Shown: positions 1 to 9,524 of the stretch, piece by piece
How positions within the stretch are numbered: the stretch's first letter is position 1
Layout of the letters: each line of letters opens with the position of its first letter
Source: Bacteroidales bacterium
Lineage (GTDB): Bacteria; Bacteroidota; Bacteroidia; Bacteroidales; G3-4614
Length of the DNA stretch: 42,818 nt
Assembly: GCA_017521245.1 (NCBI GenBank)
Contig: JAFXDI010000004.1
Span: forward strand, 1-42,818
Direction: 5' to 3'
The notes under the pieces: generated by a model
Database searches by the model: none
Seen by the model: only the letters and a program-made list of their open reading frames with translations
Told to the model about the DNA's origin: nothing
Made by a program: the position numbers and the translations under genes

Positions 1-1425
1 AACAGTATTGCGGTCAATCACATTTACAAGAGCAGTAGCTGTTTGAATACGGTATGTCTCGTATAATGCTTTGTCCTCTTCTGATAATGAAGGATCATCT
101 GCTTTGGGGTTCTCAATTGTAAATCCAATATTTGCTTGTCCCGGAGCTTGTACCTCAAACTCAAACTCAAATTGTTGAGTATTGATTTTTTGCATTCCAA
201 GATATTTCACAGGAGCACTTGCACCTTGTGGCAACGATAAGTTCCAATTGATATAATCTCCACGATCATCTGGACTCATTGTGTACCATACAATGATTTT
301 GAATCTTTCTGGCTCTGCACTTTCATCAACATTTCCACCTACATATTTTAGGTAACTGTTGTTTAATTCGCGACTTCCTAATTTTACCTCCTCGCTGTAT
401 GTATTAATTTGGTTGAATGAGATGTAAAGTTCGCTAAATTTCTTACCATCATCACATGTTAGGTTAAGTTGTAATGTTTTATCCTCTATTGTTATGGCAA
501 TAATTCCTTGCTCATAAACATTTGCAGTTGATGTTAATGGAAGAGAAACAACCCAAACATCATCGCTGTCATCAATTGTTACGTCTCCTATTTCAAGGGT
601 TAATCCATCAGCTACATAATTTTCTTTGTTTTGAAGAATCTCCTTAACTGCGGCTTTTTGCTCATCAGAAGCTCCATCTAAATAACAGAAGAAAGAGTAA
701 TTCAATGTCTCTCCTAAATTGATAGTTTTGTATGTTAACAATCCTATACCATCATTTAGGTTATCAGGCATAATTAGATTGTGAGATAGATATACACCAT
801 AATCTACGATAATGGGTATCTCTTGCTCAAATTCTCCAACAGCAACCAAACATAGGTACTCTGCTTTTTTAGCACCGGCAGTGAATATTATATCATATCC
901 TGTGCTATCTGGACGGAAAATTCCCTCTACTGTTGCTGGATTTGGAATCTCACCTTCTGCCTCAGCAGCTGTTTTAACTTCTGTTAAAGCTAAGCGTAAT
1001 GGATATAATTCTTGATCTAAATACTCTTTCTTTGTAATATCAACTGAAAACTTACTTGTAGCATTAGCAGCAAGATTTAATGTCTCAATTGATACTGAGA
1101 TAGAGTCTGTATCCATAGCTCTTCCATTTACAGTAAGAACTGCCATTAACTTAGTTCCATTAGAAAGTAATGCACGTACATTAGTGGTTCCTACCTTCAC
1201 ACCTTTAACCTTACCAGTTTGGTCGATAGTAGCCACTTCCTCAGAATCGATGCTCCACTCTATTGTTCCTTGATAAGATTCTACGTAGAATTGATACTCT
1301 TCACCCTCTACGATATCTTTAGTCTCAACGTTAAGCGCAACAAATTCTGGTTCATCATCTTTACAACCCACAAATACAAGGGTAAGTAAAGCAAATGCTG
1401 ATAATAATAATTTTCTTGCTATCAT
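1..1425 (-). CDS. Big_2-domain surface lipoprotein, third gene of a SusCD operon (3' end outside window)
   Basis: The reading frame is open for 475 codons from the ATG at 1425 to the window edge, so the C-terminus is missing. The N-terminus is a lipoprotein signal: MIARK, a hydrophobic run, then FVGC with the lipidated Cys at residue 21, followed by acidic residues (KDDE), which in Bacteroidetes usually favours surface export. Residues about 28-105 look like a bacterial Ig-like (Big_2) domain, with the hallmark pattern EWSIDSEEVATIDQTGKV and GTTNVRA. The rest is beta-rich and I do not recognise it. The gene starts 23 bp after the susD-like stop and is probably cotranscribed. By position it matches the accessory glycan- or ligand-binding lipoproteins (SusE/SusF-like in position, not in sequence) that follow SusCD pairs. 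The ligand is unknown. The lipoprotein and Big_2 calls are secure; the binding role is inference. Confidence 0.8.
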   Translation of the reverse strand, partial: MIARKLLLSAFALLTLVFVGCKDDEPEFVALNVETKDIVEGEEYQFYVESYQGTIEWSIDSEEVATIDQTGKVKGVKVGTTNVRALLSNGTKLMAVLTVNGRAMDTDSISVSIETLNLAANATSKFSVDITKKEYLDQELYPLRLALTEVKTAAEAEGEIPNPATVEGIFRPDSTGYDIIFTAGAKKAEYLCLVAVGEFEQEIPIIVDYGVYLSHNLIMPDNLNDGIGLLTYKTINLGETLNYSFFCYLDGASDEQKAAVKEILQNKENYVADGLTLEIGDVTIDDSDDVWVVSLPLTSTANVYEQGIIAITIEDKTLQLNLTCDDGKKFSELYISFNQINTYSEEVKLGSRELNNSYLKYVGGNVDESAEPERFKIIVWYTMSPDDRGDYINWNLSLPQGASAPVKYLGMQKINTQQFEFEFEVQAPGQANIGFTIENPKADDPSLSEEDKALYETYRIQTATALVNVIDRNTV

Positions 1426-1448
1426 ATTGTTAAGTATTTACTTTATTA

Positions 1449-3242
1449 TTAAAAGTTTTTTGGTATAGGCCATCCAAGTCTTGGATTATCCTCTCCTGTT
1501 TCAAATTCATATGGATACTCTGCGGGATCTCCCTCAAAGTATAGACGTTGACCTCCTGAGTTCTCTCCGGGTTGTCCAAAGATTGTCAATGCAGCCTCAA
1601 TATTTGGAAGGTCATATAGTAGGATGTTCTCATCACTCTCATCGTGTGGAATACGACGTAGTTGCAATTCAACAGGGAATGATGGCACTCCTTGCCATGC
1701 TTGAACCGAAGGGAACAAGCGAGGATAACCTGTTCGGCGATAATCTACCCATGCCTCAAATCCGTTGGGGAAAATTGCTATCCATTTTTGAGTAATGATT
1801 TTCTCTAATTTAGTCTCATCTGAGTCTGCATCATCCCATGCTACACAAATATCTAAACGTCCGTCAATATTGTTATTTGCATCATAGATGTCAACATAGT
1901 GAATATCGTAGAATTTTGTACCTTTCTTTTGGCGAATAACCTCTTTTTGCGCAAGATATGAATCTACATTTGCACTATATCCATATTTAGCAAATGCTGA
2001 ACGGATTCCCTCTTCGTATAATGCTTTAGGATCTCCTCCTAATCCCCAACGTAGAGCAGCCTCTGCTTTCAAGAAGATAACCTCCTCTTTTGTTACCCAT
2101 AATTGACGCTCATATTTGAATGATAGTGAGATTCCTGAGAAGTTATAGTATCCTGCACCTTGAGTACGAACTCCTACGTTTGTTCCTTGACGGATTCCGT
2201 AGTAGTCTGTAAGTGCTTTTGTTTTTTTACCAGTTACTTTACATGTTACATCTCCATAGTTTTTGTCAAAGAATTTCGCAATCAATGGATTTCCGGTACG
2301 TTTCATAATGTTCTCAAAAGAAGCACTCATGTGGCTATCGCCCCATCCTCCTTTTTGAGCTGAAATCTGATGATATGGGTGAGCTGTTATACCCTCTTTG
2401 TATGTAGGACCAAAATCCTCAGTAAGTACTCCATCGGACAATGCCTCTGAAGCAACTTGTTGTGCAAGTGTTGGATTTGGTTTTGCTAAATACATTGCTA
2501 TACGCAATTTAATGGTATTTGCAAGTTGTACCCATTTTTCCCAACGATACTCAGAGAAAGCATATTTAGCATCACCTTTGTCGTAAGAATCTCCTTCTAC
2601 ATCAATGAATGCCTCTTTTTTGGGTTGTACTGTCTCAAGAGTTTTGATTGCTTCGTCCAAATCGGCAAGTATCAAATTGTATGTCTCCTCTTGTGAAGAA
2701 TATTTAAGAGGACGTGATACTTTCAATTTACGGTTGTCTTCGTAAGGTACACAACCTGCACTATTTACAGCGTGAAGTGCTGTTTGTGCATAGATGATTT
2801 GAGCCAAAGCTTTGTACTCAGGTACTCCAAGTGACTCAGCGTATGTGTAAGTGTTATACAATGCACTTGTGGGTCCCATACTACATGCTGAACCATAATA
2901 TCCATTAGGCCATTGGTATGTATGGAATAGCGCTGGTCCATATTGGAAGTCACTCTTACTTACTGTTGTATATCCGGCAAATACGTCAACTGAGTTTGAG
3001 TTAGTATATTGATAACCGTGAGGACTTGTTGATATAACACTTGATTTCTCATCGGTCATTGCCTTTTGCAACTCTCCTTTTAGGACAGTTATATCAACTG
3101 TTCCTTGTCCTTGGTTTGTAACGTCTTGTGAATCATCTACAATTTGCCACATTTTTAATGTTTGCTTTTCGCCACAAGAGAAGAGAAACAACGCTACAAA
3201 CAAAGTTGCGAATATTGAAATTGATTTATTCATAATTTTCAT
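1449..3242 (-). CDS. SusD/RagB-family outer-membrane nutrient-binding lipoprotein
   Basis: This is the surface lipoprotein that caps the partner SusC transporter and captures its substrate. It has 597 residues. The signal peptide ends in the lipobox LFSC (Cys23), followed by GEKQ. The interior carries SusD-family landmarks: an N-terminal helical TPR-like region, the stretch SSQEETYNLILADLDEAIK near residues 183-201, and RWEKWVQLANTIKLRIAMYL near 234-253, which corresponds to the conserved 'N-x-L-KLR-A' helix of SusD-like proteins. The overall pattern resembles the SusD-like_2 branch more than classical starch SusD. It lies 21 bp after susC and 23 bp before the Big_2 lipoprotein. An in-frame ATG at 3233 is an equally possible start that keeps the lipobox. 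The substrate cannot be read from sequence, and no glycoside hydrolase, sulfatase or peptidase is adjacent inside the window. Confidence 0.93.
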   Translation of the reverse strand: MKIMNKSISIFATLFVALFLFSCGEKQTLKMWQIVDDSQDVTNQGQGTVDITVLKGELQKAMTDEKSSVISTSPHGYQYTNSNSVDVFAGYTTVSKSDFQYGPALFHTYQWPNGYYGSACSMGPTSALYNTYTYAESLGVPEYKALAQIIYAQTALHAVNSAGCVPYEDNRKLKVSRPLKYSSQEETYNLILADLDEAIKTLETVQPKKEAFIDVEGDSYDKGDAKYAFSEYRWEKWVQLANTIKLRIAMYLAKPNPTLAQQVASEALSDGVLTEDFGPTYKEGITAHPYHQISAQKGGWGDSHMSASFENIMKRTGNPLIAKFFDKNYGDVTCKVTGKKTKALTDYYGIRQGTNVGVRTQGAGYYNFSGISLSFKYERQLWVTKEEVIFLKAEAALRWGLGGDPKALYEEGIRSAFAKYGYSANVDSYLAQKEVIRQKKGTKFYDIHYVDIYDANNNIDGRLDICVAWDDADSDETKLEKIITQKWIAIFPNGFEAWVDYRRTGYPRLFPSVQAWQGVPSFPVELQLRRIPHDESDENILLYDLPNIEAALTIFGQPGENSGGQRLYFEGDPAEYPYEFETGEDNPRLGWPIPKNF

Positions 3243-3263
3243 ATCTTTTCTCGTTTATTTACA

Positions 3264-6200
3264 TTAGAATGTAAGTTTTATATTAAATCCGTAACTACGT
3301 GTTGTTGGCAATGCGTATGATTCAACACCACCGAAGTTGTTACCTGCTGTCATTGAGATATCTGGATCGACTGGAGCATTTTTATAAATGAATCCAAGGT
3401 TACGTCCTACCAATGAGATTGAAAGGTTTTTAGAAACTCCGAATAGATCATAGAATGTATAACCTACTGAAATCTCGCGGAAACGGATATTAGAAGCATC
3501 GTAGATACACTCAGTTTGGTTTGTACCAACTGCCTCGTAGTATGCACGAGCAGGAACTTGTTGTCCTGTTGGAAGTGTTACTGCAGCAACCTCAACTCCA
3601 TCCCAAATCATTGTCTCGCCCGATAGACGTGCATCAGCAGAGCGTTGTGATAATCCGTAGAAGTCTAAGTCTGCCTCTGTCAATGACACTACTTTACCTC
3701 CAACCTTACCATCAATCAACATATATACTGATAGACCTTTCCAAGAGAATGTGTTGTTCCATCCGTATGTAAATTTAGATGTTGTATTACCAATGAATTT
3801 GGTAAATTTATTATCATACATTGGACGTCCGTCAGCATCTAATTGAATTGTTCCGTCAGGTCTGTATAAGAAGTCTTTTCCGTAAAGGTCTCCGTATGAT
3901 CCACCTACTTTATATTTAGATTGGATTGCGAATGATGATGCACCAATTACAATCTCTACTTGTCCACCGTCTGCTGGTGTGTAAGTCTCAAGAATTTTGT
4001 TATCGTTGTATGCAAAGTTGATTCCTGTTGTCCAACGGAAATCTTTTCCAAATTTCATATGGTAGTTTCCAGTAAACTCAACTCCACGGTTACGAACTTT
4101 ACCTGAGTTAATAGGTTTAGATTGCCCTGATGCTGTTGTAATGTTCAAGTATTGGTTTGACATGGTGTTTTGATAGTATGTAACATCAAAGTCAAATTTG
4201 TTCTTGAAGAATATTCCATCAAATCCAACCTCAATACCCTCAGTTGTCTCTGGTTTAGGATCATCAAATGATGCCGGACGTGGTGAAATTGATCCTGATA
4301 ATGGATCGATTGTTTGTGCGTTGTAATCAGACAAAGGAATTGAGTTACCCACTACTGAGTAAGATGCACGAACTTTCATTTGATTAACATTACGCAATTT
4401 GCGTGGTAGTAGTTGATCAAGAAGGATGTTACCTCCTACTGACCAGTATGCAAATGATTTATAACCTCCGTCAGTTGTAAATTGTTGGAATGCTTTTGAC
4501 CAGTCGTTACGGAATGATGCATCGATGTATGCTTTACCCCAGAATCCAACTTGTGCTGTTGCAAATATTGCTGTCTCCCAGTTTGTATTTACTCCTGATG
4601 CAGTTGCTCCTAATAATATGTTTTTAGCGTTACCACTCATATTACCCATACCCGGCCATGCAATGTTAGGATATACGAATGTTGAGTCGGTCCATTTTGT
4701 GATTGAAGTGTTAGAAGATTTTGTTCTCTTGAAACTTGTTCCTAATGTTGCATTGAAAGAGATGTTTTTAAACTCTTTGTTATATGTCAACAAATAGTCT
4801 GAGTAGATGTCTCTTGATGAACTCTCTCCACTATAATAGTGTGCAAACGCATATTGTACAGGGTCTGCCCAAATTGATGGTTGACGATATTGGTAATTTC
4901 TGTCCATTGTTTTGTCAAGACTCACGCGTGCTTGCAAATCTAAACCTTTGATGATTTCGTATTTTGCTGTTACGTTAGCCAAGATACGATCACGGTTTGC
5001 GTCATCATCAATTGCTTGTTGCATAAAGTATGGGTTGTTTACCCAAGGTGATCCTGAGAATGATACAGGCCATGTTTGGATTGGCAATCCTATTAGGTTC
5101 TTTCCATCTTTTTTAGTGATGTCATCTTCCGCTGTTGCTATGTGTGTTACGTTTTGTTTAAAGAAACGCAAATCAGCAGATGTTGGCATACGATACAATC
5201 CTGTTAATGGGTTGAATACTTTACCAATTACAGGACGGTTTTGTGTTCTTTGTGTAATATAGTTAAGAGAAAGGTCAATTTTCAATTTGTTATTGAATGC
5301 GTTGAATGTCTCTTTGAACAAAATGTTGTGACGAACGAATTTGTTACGCTCCAACAAACCTTTTTGTACTGTGTTACCATAAGAGAAGTAAGATGTTGTA
5401 TGCTCTGTACCTCCACTTAATGATATTGAGTTGTTGTATGTTTGACCTACTTTAAAGAAGTCGTTGATTTGGTTCTTAGGAGTACGAGTCAAATATGGAT
5501 ATTGTGCCAATTGATCGTCTGTATAGTTTGATGCCAAATCTCCCCATCCATTCAAAAGTGGTCCTTGAGTAGCCATCTCTGTTCCAAATACTGTTTGTTT
5601 GTCGAATGTGAATAGAGGTGTCTCAAGTGTAATGTTACTTGATACGTCAATTCTTATCTTACCTTCACGTCCACCTTTTGTATTGATGATGATTACACCA
5701 TTGTTTGCTGCTGATCCATAAAGTGCTGCCGCATTGGGACCTTTTAGGACTGACATACTTGCAATATCATCAGGGTTGATTGTTGAAAGGATATCTCCAC
5801 CATCGCGTCCTCCTTCAAGAGCGATCTCTGAAGTTTGTGCTGACAAACCGTTTGACAATGGAATACCATCTAATACGATTAGAGGCTGGTTGTTACCCAA
5901 CATTGATGTTTGTCCACGAAGGATGATTTTTGATGATCCACCTCCTGCTCCTGATGAGTTTGGTGTAATTGTAAGACCAGCCATCTTTCCTTGCAATGAG
6001 TTGATGAAGTTTGACTCTTTTGCACGAGTTAACTCTTTACCTCCTACTTGTTGTGTTGCATAGGTTAGTGACTCTGCTTTACGCTCGATACCCATCGCTG
6101 TTACAACAACCTCAGCAAGCACTTGCTCATCTTCGCTCATTGTTACATCAATCTGGGTTCTTCCTTTTACGGGAATCTTTTGATCAGAATAACCGATATA

Positions 6201-6536
6201 AGAGAAGACCAAGGTCTTTTTTCCATCGGGAATCTTAAGTTCATAATTTCCGTCAAAGTCAGTTGTTGTACCTATTGAGGTACCTTCAACCATTACACTC
6301 ACACCAATAAGAGGTTCTTTGGTGTCATCAATTACGTTTCCTTTTACCACAAAGCCTGATGCTTGCTCTACACCCTCAACTGAGGCAGAGGCATCTGCTT
6401 TATGAACAGCGTTTGCCGATAATGGCAATAATGCTGCAAAAAGAAGACTCAATCCTGCTTTCATAAGAAAACCAGGACATAGATTGGCAAAGGCTTGTTT
6501 TGCCAATCTTACGATACAAAGACTTTCTTTTCTCAT
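3264..6536 (-). CDS. SusC/RagA-family TonB-dependent outer-membrane transporter
   Basis: This is a TonB-dependent beta-barrel that imports the ligand delivered by the SusD-like lipoprotein. Numbering from the ATG at 6536 gives 1090 residues. Residues 1-43 form a signal peptide with a long N-region ending SANA. Residues 62-135 are a CarboxypepD_reg-like domain (GNVIDDTKEPLIGVSVMVEG, DGNYEL, SYIGY). A TonB-box-like stretch EVVVTAMG is at 142-149. The plug domain follows from about 155, with the SusC signatures LQGKMAGLTI and PLIVLDGIPL. The barrel ends in NIKLTF with the typical terminal Phe. The frame extends upstream to an ATG at 6596, but the extra 20 residues would bury the signal peptide, so 6536 is preferred. 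An 11-bp perfect inverted repeat lies inside the signal-peptide codons (6481-6509). It is the first gene of the operon with susD and the Big_2 lipoprotein. Substrate unknown. Confidence 0.95.
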   Translation of the reverse strand: MRKESLCIVRLAKQAFANLCPGFLMKAGLSLLFAALLPLSANAVHKADASASVEGVEQASGFVVKGNVIDDTKEPLIGVSVMVEGTSIGTTTDFDGNYELKIPDGKKTLVFSYIGYSDQKIPVKGRTQIDVTMSEDEQVLAEVVVTAMGIERKAESLTYATQQVGGKELTRAKESNFINSLQGKMAGLTITPNSSGAGGGSSKIILRGQTSMLGNNQPLIVLDGIPLSNGLSAQTSEIALEGGRDGGDILSTINPDDIASMSVLKGPNAAALYGSAANNGVIIINTKGGREGKIRIDVSSNITLETPLFTFDKQTVFGTEMATQGPLLNGWGDLASNYTDDQLAQYPYLTRTPKNQINDFFKVGQTYNNSISLSGGTEHTTSYFSYGNTVQKGLLERNKFVRHNILFKETFNAFNNKLKIDLSLNYITQRTQNRPVIGKVFNPLTGLYRMPTSADLRFFKQNVTHIATAEDDITKKDGKNLIGLPIQTWPVSFSGSPWVNNPYFMQQAIDDDANRDRILANVTAKYEIIKGLDLQARVSLDKTMDRNYQYRQPSIWADPVQYAFAHYYSGESSSRDIYSDYLLTYNKEFKNISFNATLGTSFKRTKSSNTSITKWTDSTFVYPNIAWPGMGNMSGNAKNILLGATASGVNTNWETAIFATAQVGFWGKAYIDASFRNDWSKAFQQFTTDGGYKSFAYWSVGGNILLDQLLPRKLRNVNQMKVRASYSVVGNSIPLSDYNAQTIDPLSGSISPRPASFDDPKPETTEGIEVGFDGIFFKNKFDFDVTYYQNTMSNQYLNITTASGQSKPINSGKVRNRGVEFTGNYHMKFGKDFRWTTGINFAYNDNKILETYTPADGGQVEIVIGASSFAIQSKYKVGGSYGDLYGKDFLYRPDGTIQLDADGRPMYDNKFTKFIGNTTSKFTYGWNNTFSWKGLSVYMLIDGKVGGKVVSLTEADLDFYGLSQRSADARLSGETMIWDGVEVAAVTLPTGQQVPARAYYEAVGTNQTECIYDASNIRFREISVGYTFYDLFGVSKNLSISLVGRNLGFIYKNAPVDPDISMTAGNNFGGVESYALPTTRSYGFNIKLTF
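6481..6509 (-). promoter_or_regulatory. Perfect 11-bp inverted repeat inside the 5' coding region of susC
   Basis: AGATTGGCAAA at 6481-6491 is exactly complementary to TTTGCCAATCT at 6499-6509, with a 7-nt spacer. In the mRNA this is a stable hairpin beginning about 27 nt after the preferred ATG and spanning codons for RLAKQAFANL. The repeat is seen directly; a role in translation control is inference, because codon composition alone could also produce it. Confidence 0.45.
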
Positions 6537-6762
6537 AAATATGATTTTGTTATTAAATATGATTATATTATCTCTCTCTTTCACACAAAAACGCACATCT
6601 TTACTCCTTGCTTTTTCTCAGCACAAATTCCTACAACACTTTACAAGTTAAGACGTTACAATATTATATACCTCAATCCTTGATTTTGCCAATTGTTAAA
6701 ATTAACTCAAAAGCCCTCTTTCTATTAACAAAGACACTTCTCACACAAGGTATTATCATCTG

Positions 6763-6770
6763 CAAATATA
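6763..6770 (-). promoter_or_regulatory. Putative -7 box of the susC operon promoter
   Basis: The minus strand reads TATATTTG, matching the Bacteroidetes -7 consensus TAnnTTTG. No TTTG is found 19-20 bp upstream, so only half of the promoter is supported. If used, transcription would begin near 6756 and leave a leader of about 220 nt before the ATG at 6536. Confidence 0.4.
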
Positions 6771-6807
6771 AACATTTTTTCTATATGTAGTAAGTTTTAC
6801 AATAAAA

Positions 6808-6835
6808 AAAACACTATTTTTTTTTAGAGTGTTTT
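6808..6835. repeat. 8-bp inverted repeat with 12-nt AT loop upstream of susC
   Basis: AAAACACT (6808-6815) and AGTGTTTT (6828-6835) are exact complements. Read on the minus strand the second arm runs into a T-rich tract, like a small terminator, but no minus-strand gene lies upstream. It sits 38 bp upstream of the putative susC -7 box, so an operator or a structural element is also possible. Function unknown. Confidence 0.35.
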
Positions 6836-6987
6836 AAGAAAACAAAAAATTATTTATATATTCGCAAAGGGAGTTACAAACATCCTCATTTTTTAATAAT
6901 TTGTATTAAATTTTACATCAATGTTTTAACTTTTTTGTTATTCTAAAAAAACACCTATTACATACACCCTAATTTAATTATACGGCT

Positions 6988-7371
6988 ATGAATAAGATTC
7001 TTTTTTCAATTGAGTACGATTTTAACAATGTTTCTTCAACTTTTTTATGGAATCATATAGTAACACCCGACGGTCTTGCCTCGTGGTTTGCAGACAGGGT
7101 TGAGGTTGACGGAAAACACTTCTCATTCTATTGGAACAACGAGAAACGAACTGCTACTCAAATAGCAATCAAGAGTGGTGCATATATTAAATTAAGGTGG
7201 GATGATGAGTGTAACAAAAAGAACTATTTTGAATTCAAACTTGTTCAAAACGAACTGACAAAGAATATTACTCTTATCATATCGGACTTTGCCAACAAAG
7301 AGGAGATTAAGGACTATATTGATTTATGGGATGAGCAGGTTGCTATCCTACGAAAGAATTTGGGTGCTTAA
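6988..7371 (+). CDS. START-like (SRPBCC/AHSA1-fold) domain protein
   Basis: A 127-residue protein filled by one domain. The opening FSIEYDFNNVSSTFLWNHI, then TPDGLASWFAD near residues 27-37, later WNNEKRTATQI and a C-terminal helix rich in W, E and D are the layout of small START-like proteins common in Bacteroidetes (an SRPBCC helix-grip fold with a hydrophobic ligand pocket). There is no signal peptide or membrane segment, so it should be cytoplasmic. Ligand and cellular role are unknown for this branch. It stands alone: 243 bp separate it from the permease gene downstream, and it diverges from susC. The fold assignment is from pattern recognition and is fairly secure; function is not assigned. 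Confidence 0.8.
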   Translation: MNKILFSIEYDFNNVSSTFLWNHIVTPDGLASWFADRVEVDGKHFSFYWNNEKRTATQIAIKSGAYIKLRWDDECNKKNYFEFKLVQNELTKNITLIISDFANKEEIKDYIDLWDEQVAILRKNLGA

Positions 7372-7547
7372 CTTTCGCCTCAAACTCTTTTTTTTAATTC
7401 TTATACCAGATTAATTAGGGGTAATTTGCCAAAGCACTCCTCAATTACATACCAAATACAGCGCTAATTCAATATAAGGATTGGTGCTTATTTTTATTAT
7501 TATATTATAAATAATGTATTATAGGCAAAAAACTTGCATTTTTTTAG

Positions 7548-7555
7548 TAACTTTG
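7548..7555 (+). promoter_or_regulatory. Putative -7 box for the LptF/G-ribBA operon
   Basis: TAACTTTG matches TAnnTTTG and lies 60 bp before the ATG at 7615. A convincing TTTG at the -33 position is missing, and the region upstream is very AT-rich (about 7495-7525), which may act as an UP-like element. Confidence 0.45.
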
Positions 7556-7614
7556 CCACCGATATAAGCAATACGACTATATTTTTACTAATATTACCAT
7601 AACCGACTTTTAGC

Positions 7615-9522
7615 ATGTTTAAGATTAAACGTCTATATCTTTTTATACTGAAGACCTTTCTTCCGCTTCTGCTTATGACGTTTATGATTTGTCTGTTTAT
7701 TGTGTTGATGCAATTTATATGGCAACACATTAAAGATTTTGTAGGTAAAGGTTTAGAGATTAGCGTTCTGGCAGAAATGTTTTTCTATGCCGCAACCTCG
7801 ATGGTTCCTTTGGCTCTTCCATTAGCAATACTTCTTGCTTCGCTTATGACATTTGGCAACCTTAGCGAAAGGTTTGAGTTACTCGCCATCAAGGCATCGG
7901 GGGTTTCGCTCTTCAGAATAATGAGCCCACTCATTATCTCTATTTCAATAATTGCTGTTGGTGCTTTTTTCTTCCAAAATAATGTATTGCCAACTGTTCA
8001 GGTTAAAATGTGGAGTCTGCTATACTCAATGAAACAGAAATCTCCGGCGCTGGATATTCCCGAAGGGGTTTTCTATAACCAAATTGAAGGATACAACATT
8101 TTTGTAAAAAAGAAGGACAACAAGAAAAATATGATGTATGGTATTACCATATATGACATTTCAAAGGGTGCAGAGAATGCAATGATTATTGTTGCCGACT
8201 CGGGCAGTTTAAAGTTTACTGATGATAAACAATTTCTGTTTCTAACACTTAATAGTGGTGAGTCTTTTGAAAATCTTAAATCGCAAGAGGCAGCAACCAC
8301 TTCTGTACCTTACCGCCGAGAGGTTTTTTCGCTGAAAGAGATACTTATTCCGTTTGATGGTGGTTTTAATCGTATTGATGAAAGCACTATGGCAAATAAA
8401 TATGTTGGAAAGAATATTACAGAACTCAAACACTCTATCGACTCTATGTCGTATATTGTAGACAGCATTGGTGTTAATATTGGAAATGAACTTAAAACTT
8501 CGTCGTATTATAATATTATTGAACGCTCTTCTTCAGCACCTGCCCCCAAGACTTCGCTTGAAGAGTTCAACATTGACGATGTTTATGCTTCGGCTTCAAT
8601 TCAACAACGTGAGAACTGGACCAACAAAGCTTTAAGCAAAGCAAGAACCATAAAACAGGAATATGAATTCAAAAGTTATAGAGCAAAAGAGCAGAAGACT
8701 GTAATCAGAAGACACGAGATTGAGATGCACAAGAAATTTACACTCTCATTTGCGTGCCTTATCTTCTTCTTTATTGGTGCACCTCTTGGCGCTATTATCG
8801 GAAGGGGTGGATTGGGAACTCCTATTGTGGTATCGGTAATATTATTTATTTTCTATTACATAATCGACAACTCAGCCTACAAACTTGCCCGCGATGGTGT
8901 TTGGGAGGTTTGGCAAGGGTTATGGTTAAGTTCTGCCGTTCTATTGCCTTTGGGTATATTTTTCACTTACAAAGCAGTAAACGACTCCGCAGTATTCAAC
9001 AAGGATGCTTATCGGAACTTCTTCAGAAAATTATTTGGAAGACATACCGCTCGTGTTGTGGAGCTGAAAGAGATTGCAATGATAGATGTTGATAAGAGCG
9101 GACTTATTGAAAGAGTTAATCATCTTGAGAATCTATGTATTCAGATTCAAAATGATTATGGTAAACGCATACAGAGCTTATTCTCTTATTGGCAAAAGGG
9201 GTATAATAGATCTCTTTTAAGCGAACTGAGGGACTCTTTAGAGAGTTTTGTTGAGTATGCCCAATATTCCAAATCGAGATTGGTAGTTTTAAAGTTGATG
9301 GACTACCCTATTATTAGAGATTTATTGCTTTATTATCCTTGTAAAAATAAAAAACTTGGTTTTTTCATTGCTTTATTATTACCTTTGTCGTTGCCAATAT
9401 ATTTTATTGGTATTTACGAGCAGAAACTTTTAAGGAGAGAGATTGCTGTTATAAGAAAAAATAACAAAGATATTTTAGCTATTATCGAAAAAGAATTTAA
9501 GAACGAAAATATAATTGCATAA
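7615..9522 (+). CDS. LptF/LptG-family (YjgP/YjgQ) permease of the lipopolysaccharide export ABC transporter
   Basis: A 635-residue inner-membrane protein. The N-terminus holds three membrane segments (about 10-32, 52-75, 95-118) with the family block [22 protein letters not shown] and [12 protein letters not shown], which contacts the LptB ATPase. A periplasmic jellyroll-like part spans about 120-375. Three more membrane segments follow near 380-457, including [14 protein letters not shown]. It is far longer than the roughly 360-residue enterobacterial proteins: residues 460-635 add a soluble helical stretch and a further hydrophobic segment (about 586-605). Long forms are usual in Bacteroidetes as far as I know. 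Sequence alone does not separate LptF from LptG, so no symbol is given. ribBA begins 2 nt after the stop, so the two are cotranscribed. Confidence 0.9.
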   Translation: MFKIKRLYLFILKTFLPLLLMTFMICLFIVLMQFIWQHIKDFVGKGLEISVLAEMFFYAATSMVPLALPLAILLASLMTFGNLSERFELLAIKASGVSLFRIMSPLIISISIIAVGAFFFQNNVLPTVQVKMWSLLYSMKQKSPALDIPEGVFYNQIEGYNIFVKKKDNKKNMMYGITIYDISKGAENAMIIVADSGSLKFTDDKQFLFLTLNSGESFENLKSQEAATTSVPYRREVFSLKEILIPFDGGFNRIDESTMANKYVGKNITELKHSIDSMSYIVDSIGVNIGNELKTSSYYNIIERSSSAPAPKTSLEEFNIDDVYASASIQQRENWTNKALSKARTIKQEYEFKSYRAKEQKTVIRRHEIEMHKKFTLSFACLIFFFIGAPLGAIIGRGGLGTPIVVSVILFIFYYIIDNSAYKLARDGVWEVWQGLWLSSAVLLPLGIFFTYKAVNDSAVFNKDAYRNFFRKLFGRHTARVVELKEIAMIDVDKSGLIERVNHLENLCIQIQNDYGKRIQSLFSYWQKGYNRSLLSELRDSLESFVEYAQYSKSRLVVLKLMDYPIIRDLLLYYPCKNKKLGFFIALLLPLSLPIYFIGIYEQKLLRREIAVIRKNNKDILAIIEKEFKNENIIA

Positions 9523-9524
9523 TT

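Larger units (their letters stand above)
6597..6987. other. 391-bp AT-rich divergent intergenic region upstream of susC and the START-like gene
   Basis: It separates the minus-strand susC operon from the plus-strand gene at 6988. It holds a minus-strand -7-like box at 6763-6770 and an inverted repeat at 6808-6835, both listed separately. No clear -33/-7 pair could be assigned to the plus-strand gene; a near match TATATTCG sits close to 6857-6864. The short frames here have no family resemblance and are not called. Confidence 0.6.

Noticed and set aside
6537..6596. Upstream susC start at 6596
   Set aside because: It would put 20 polar residues before an already long signal peptide; the ATG at 6536 gives a normal N-terminus.
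6597..6800. Short plus-strand frames upstream of susC
   Set aside because: They overlap the susC leader, are AT-rich and hydrophobic, and have no recognisable domain or promoter.
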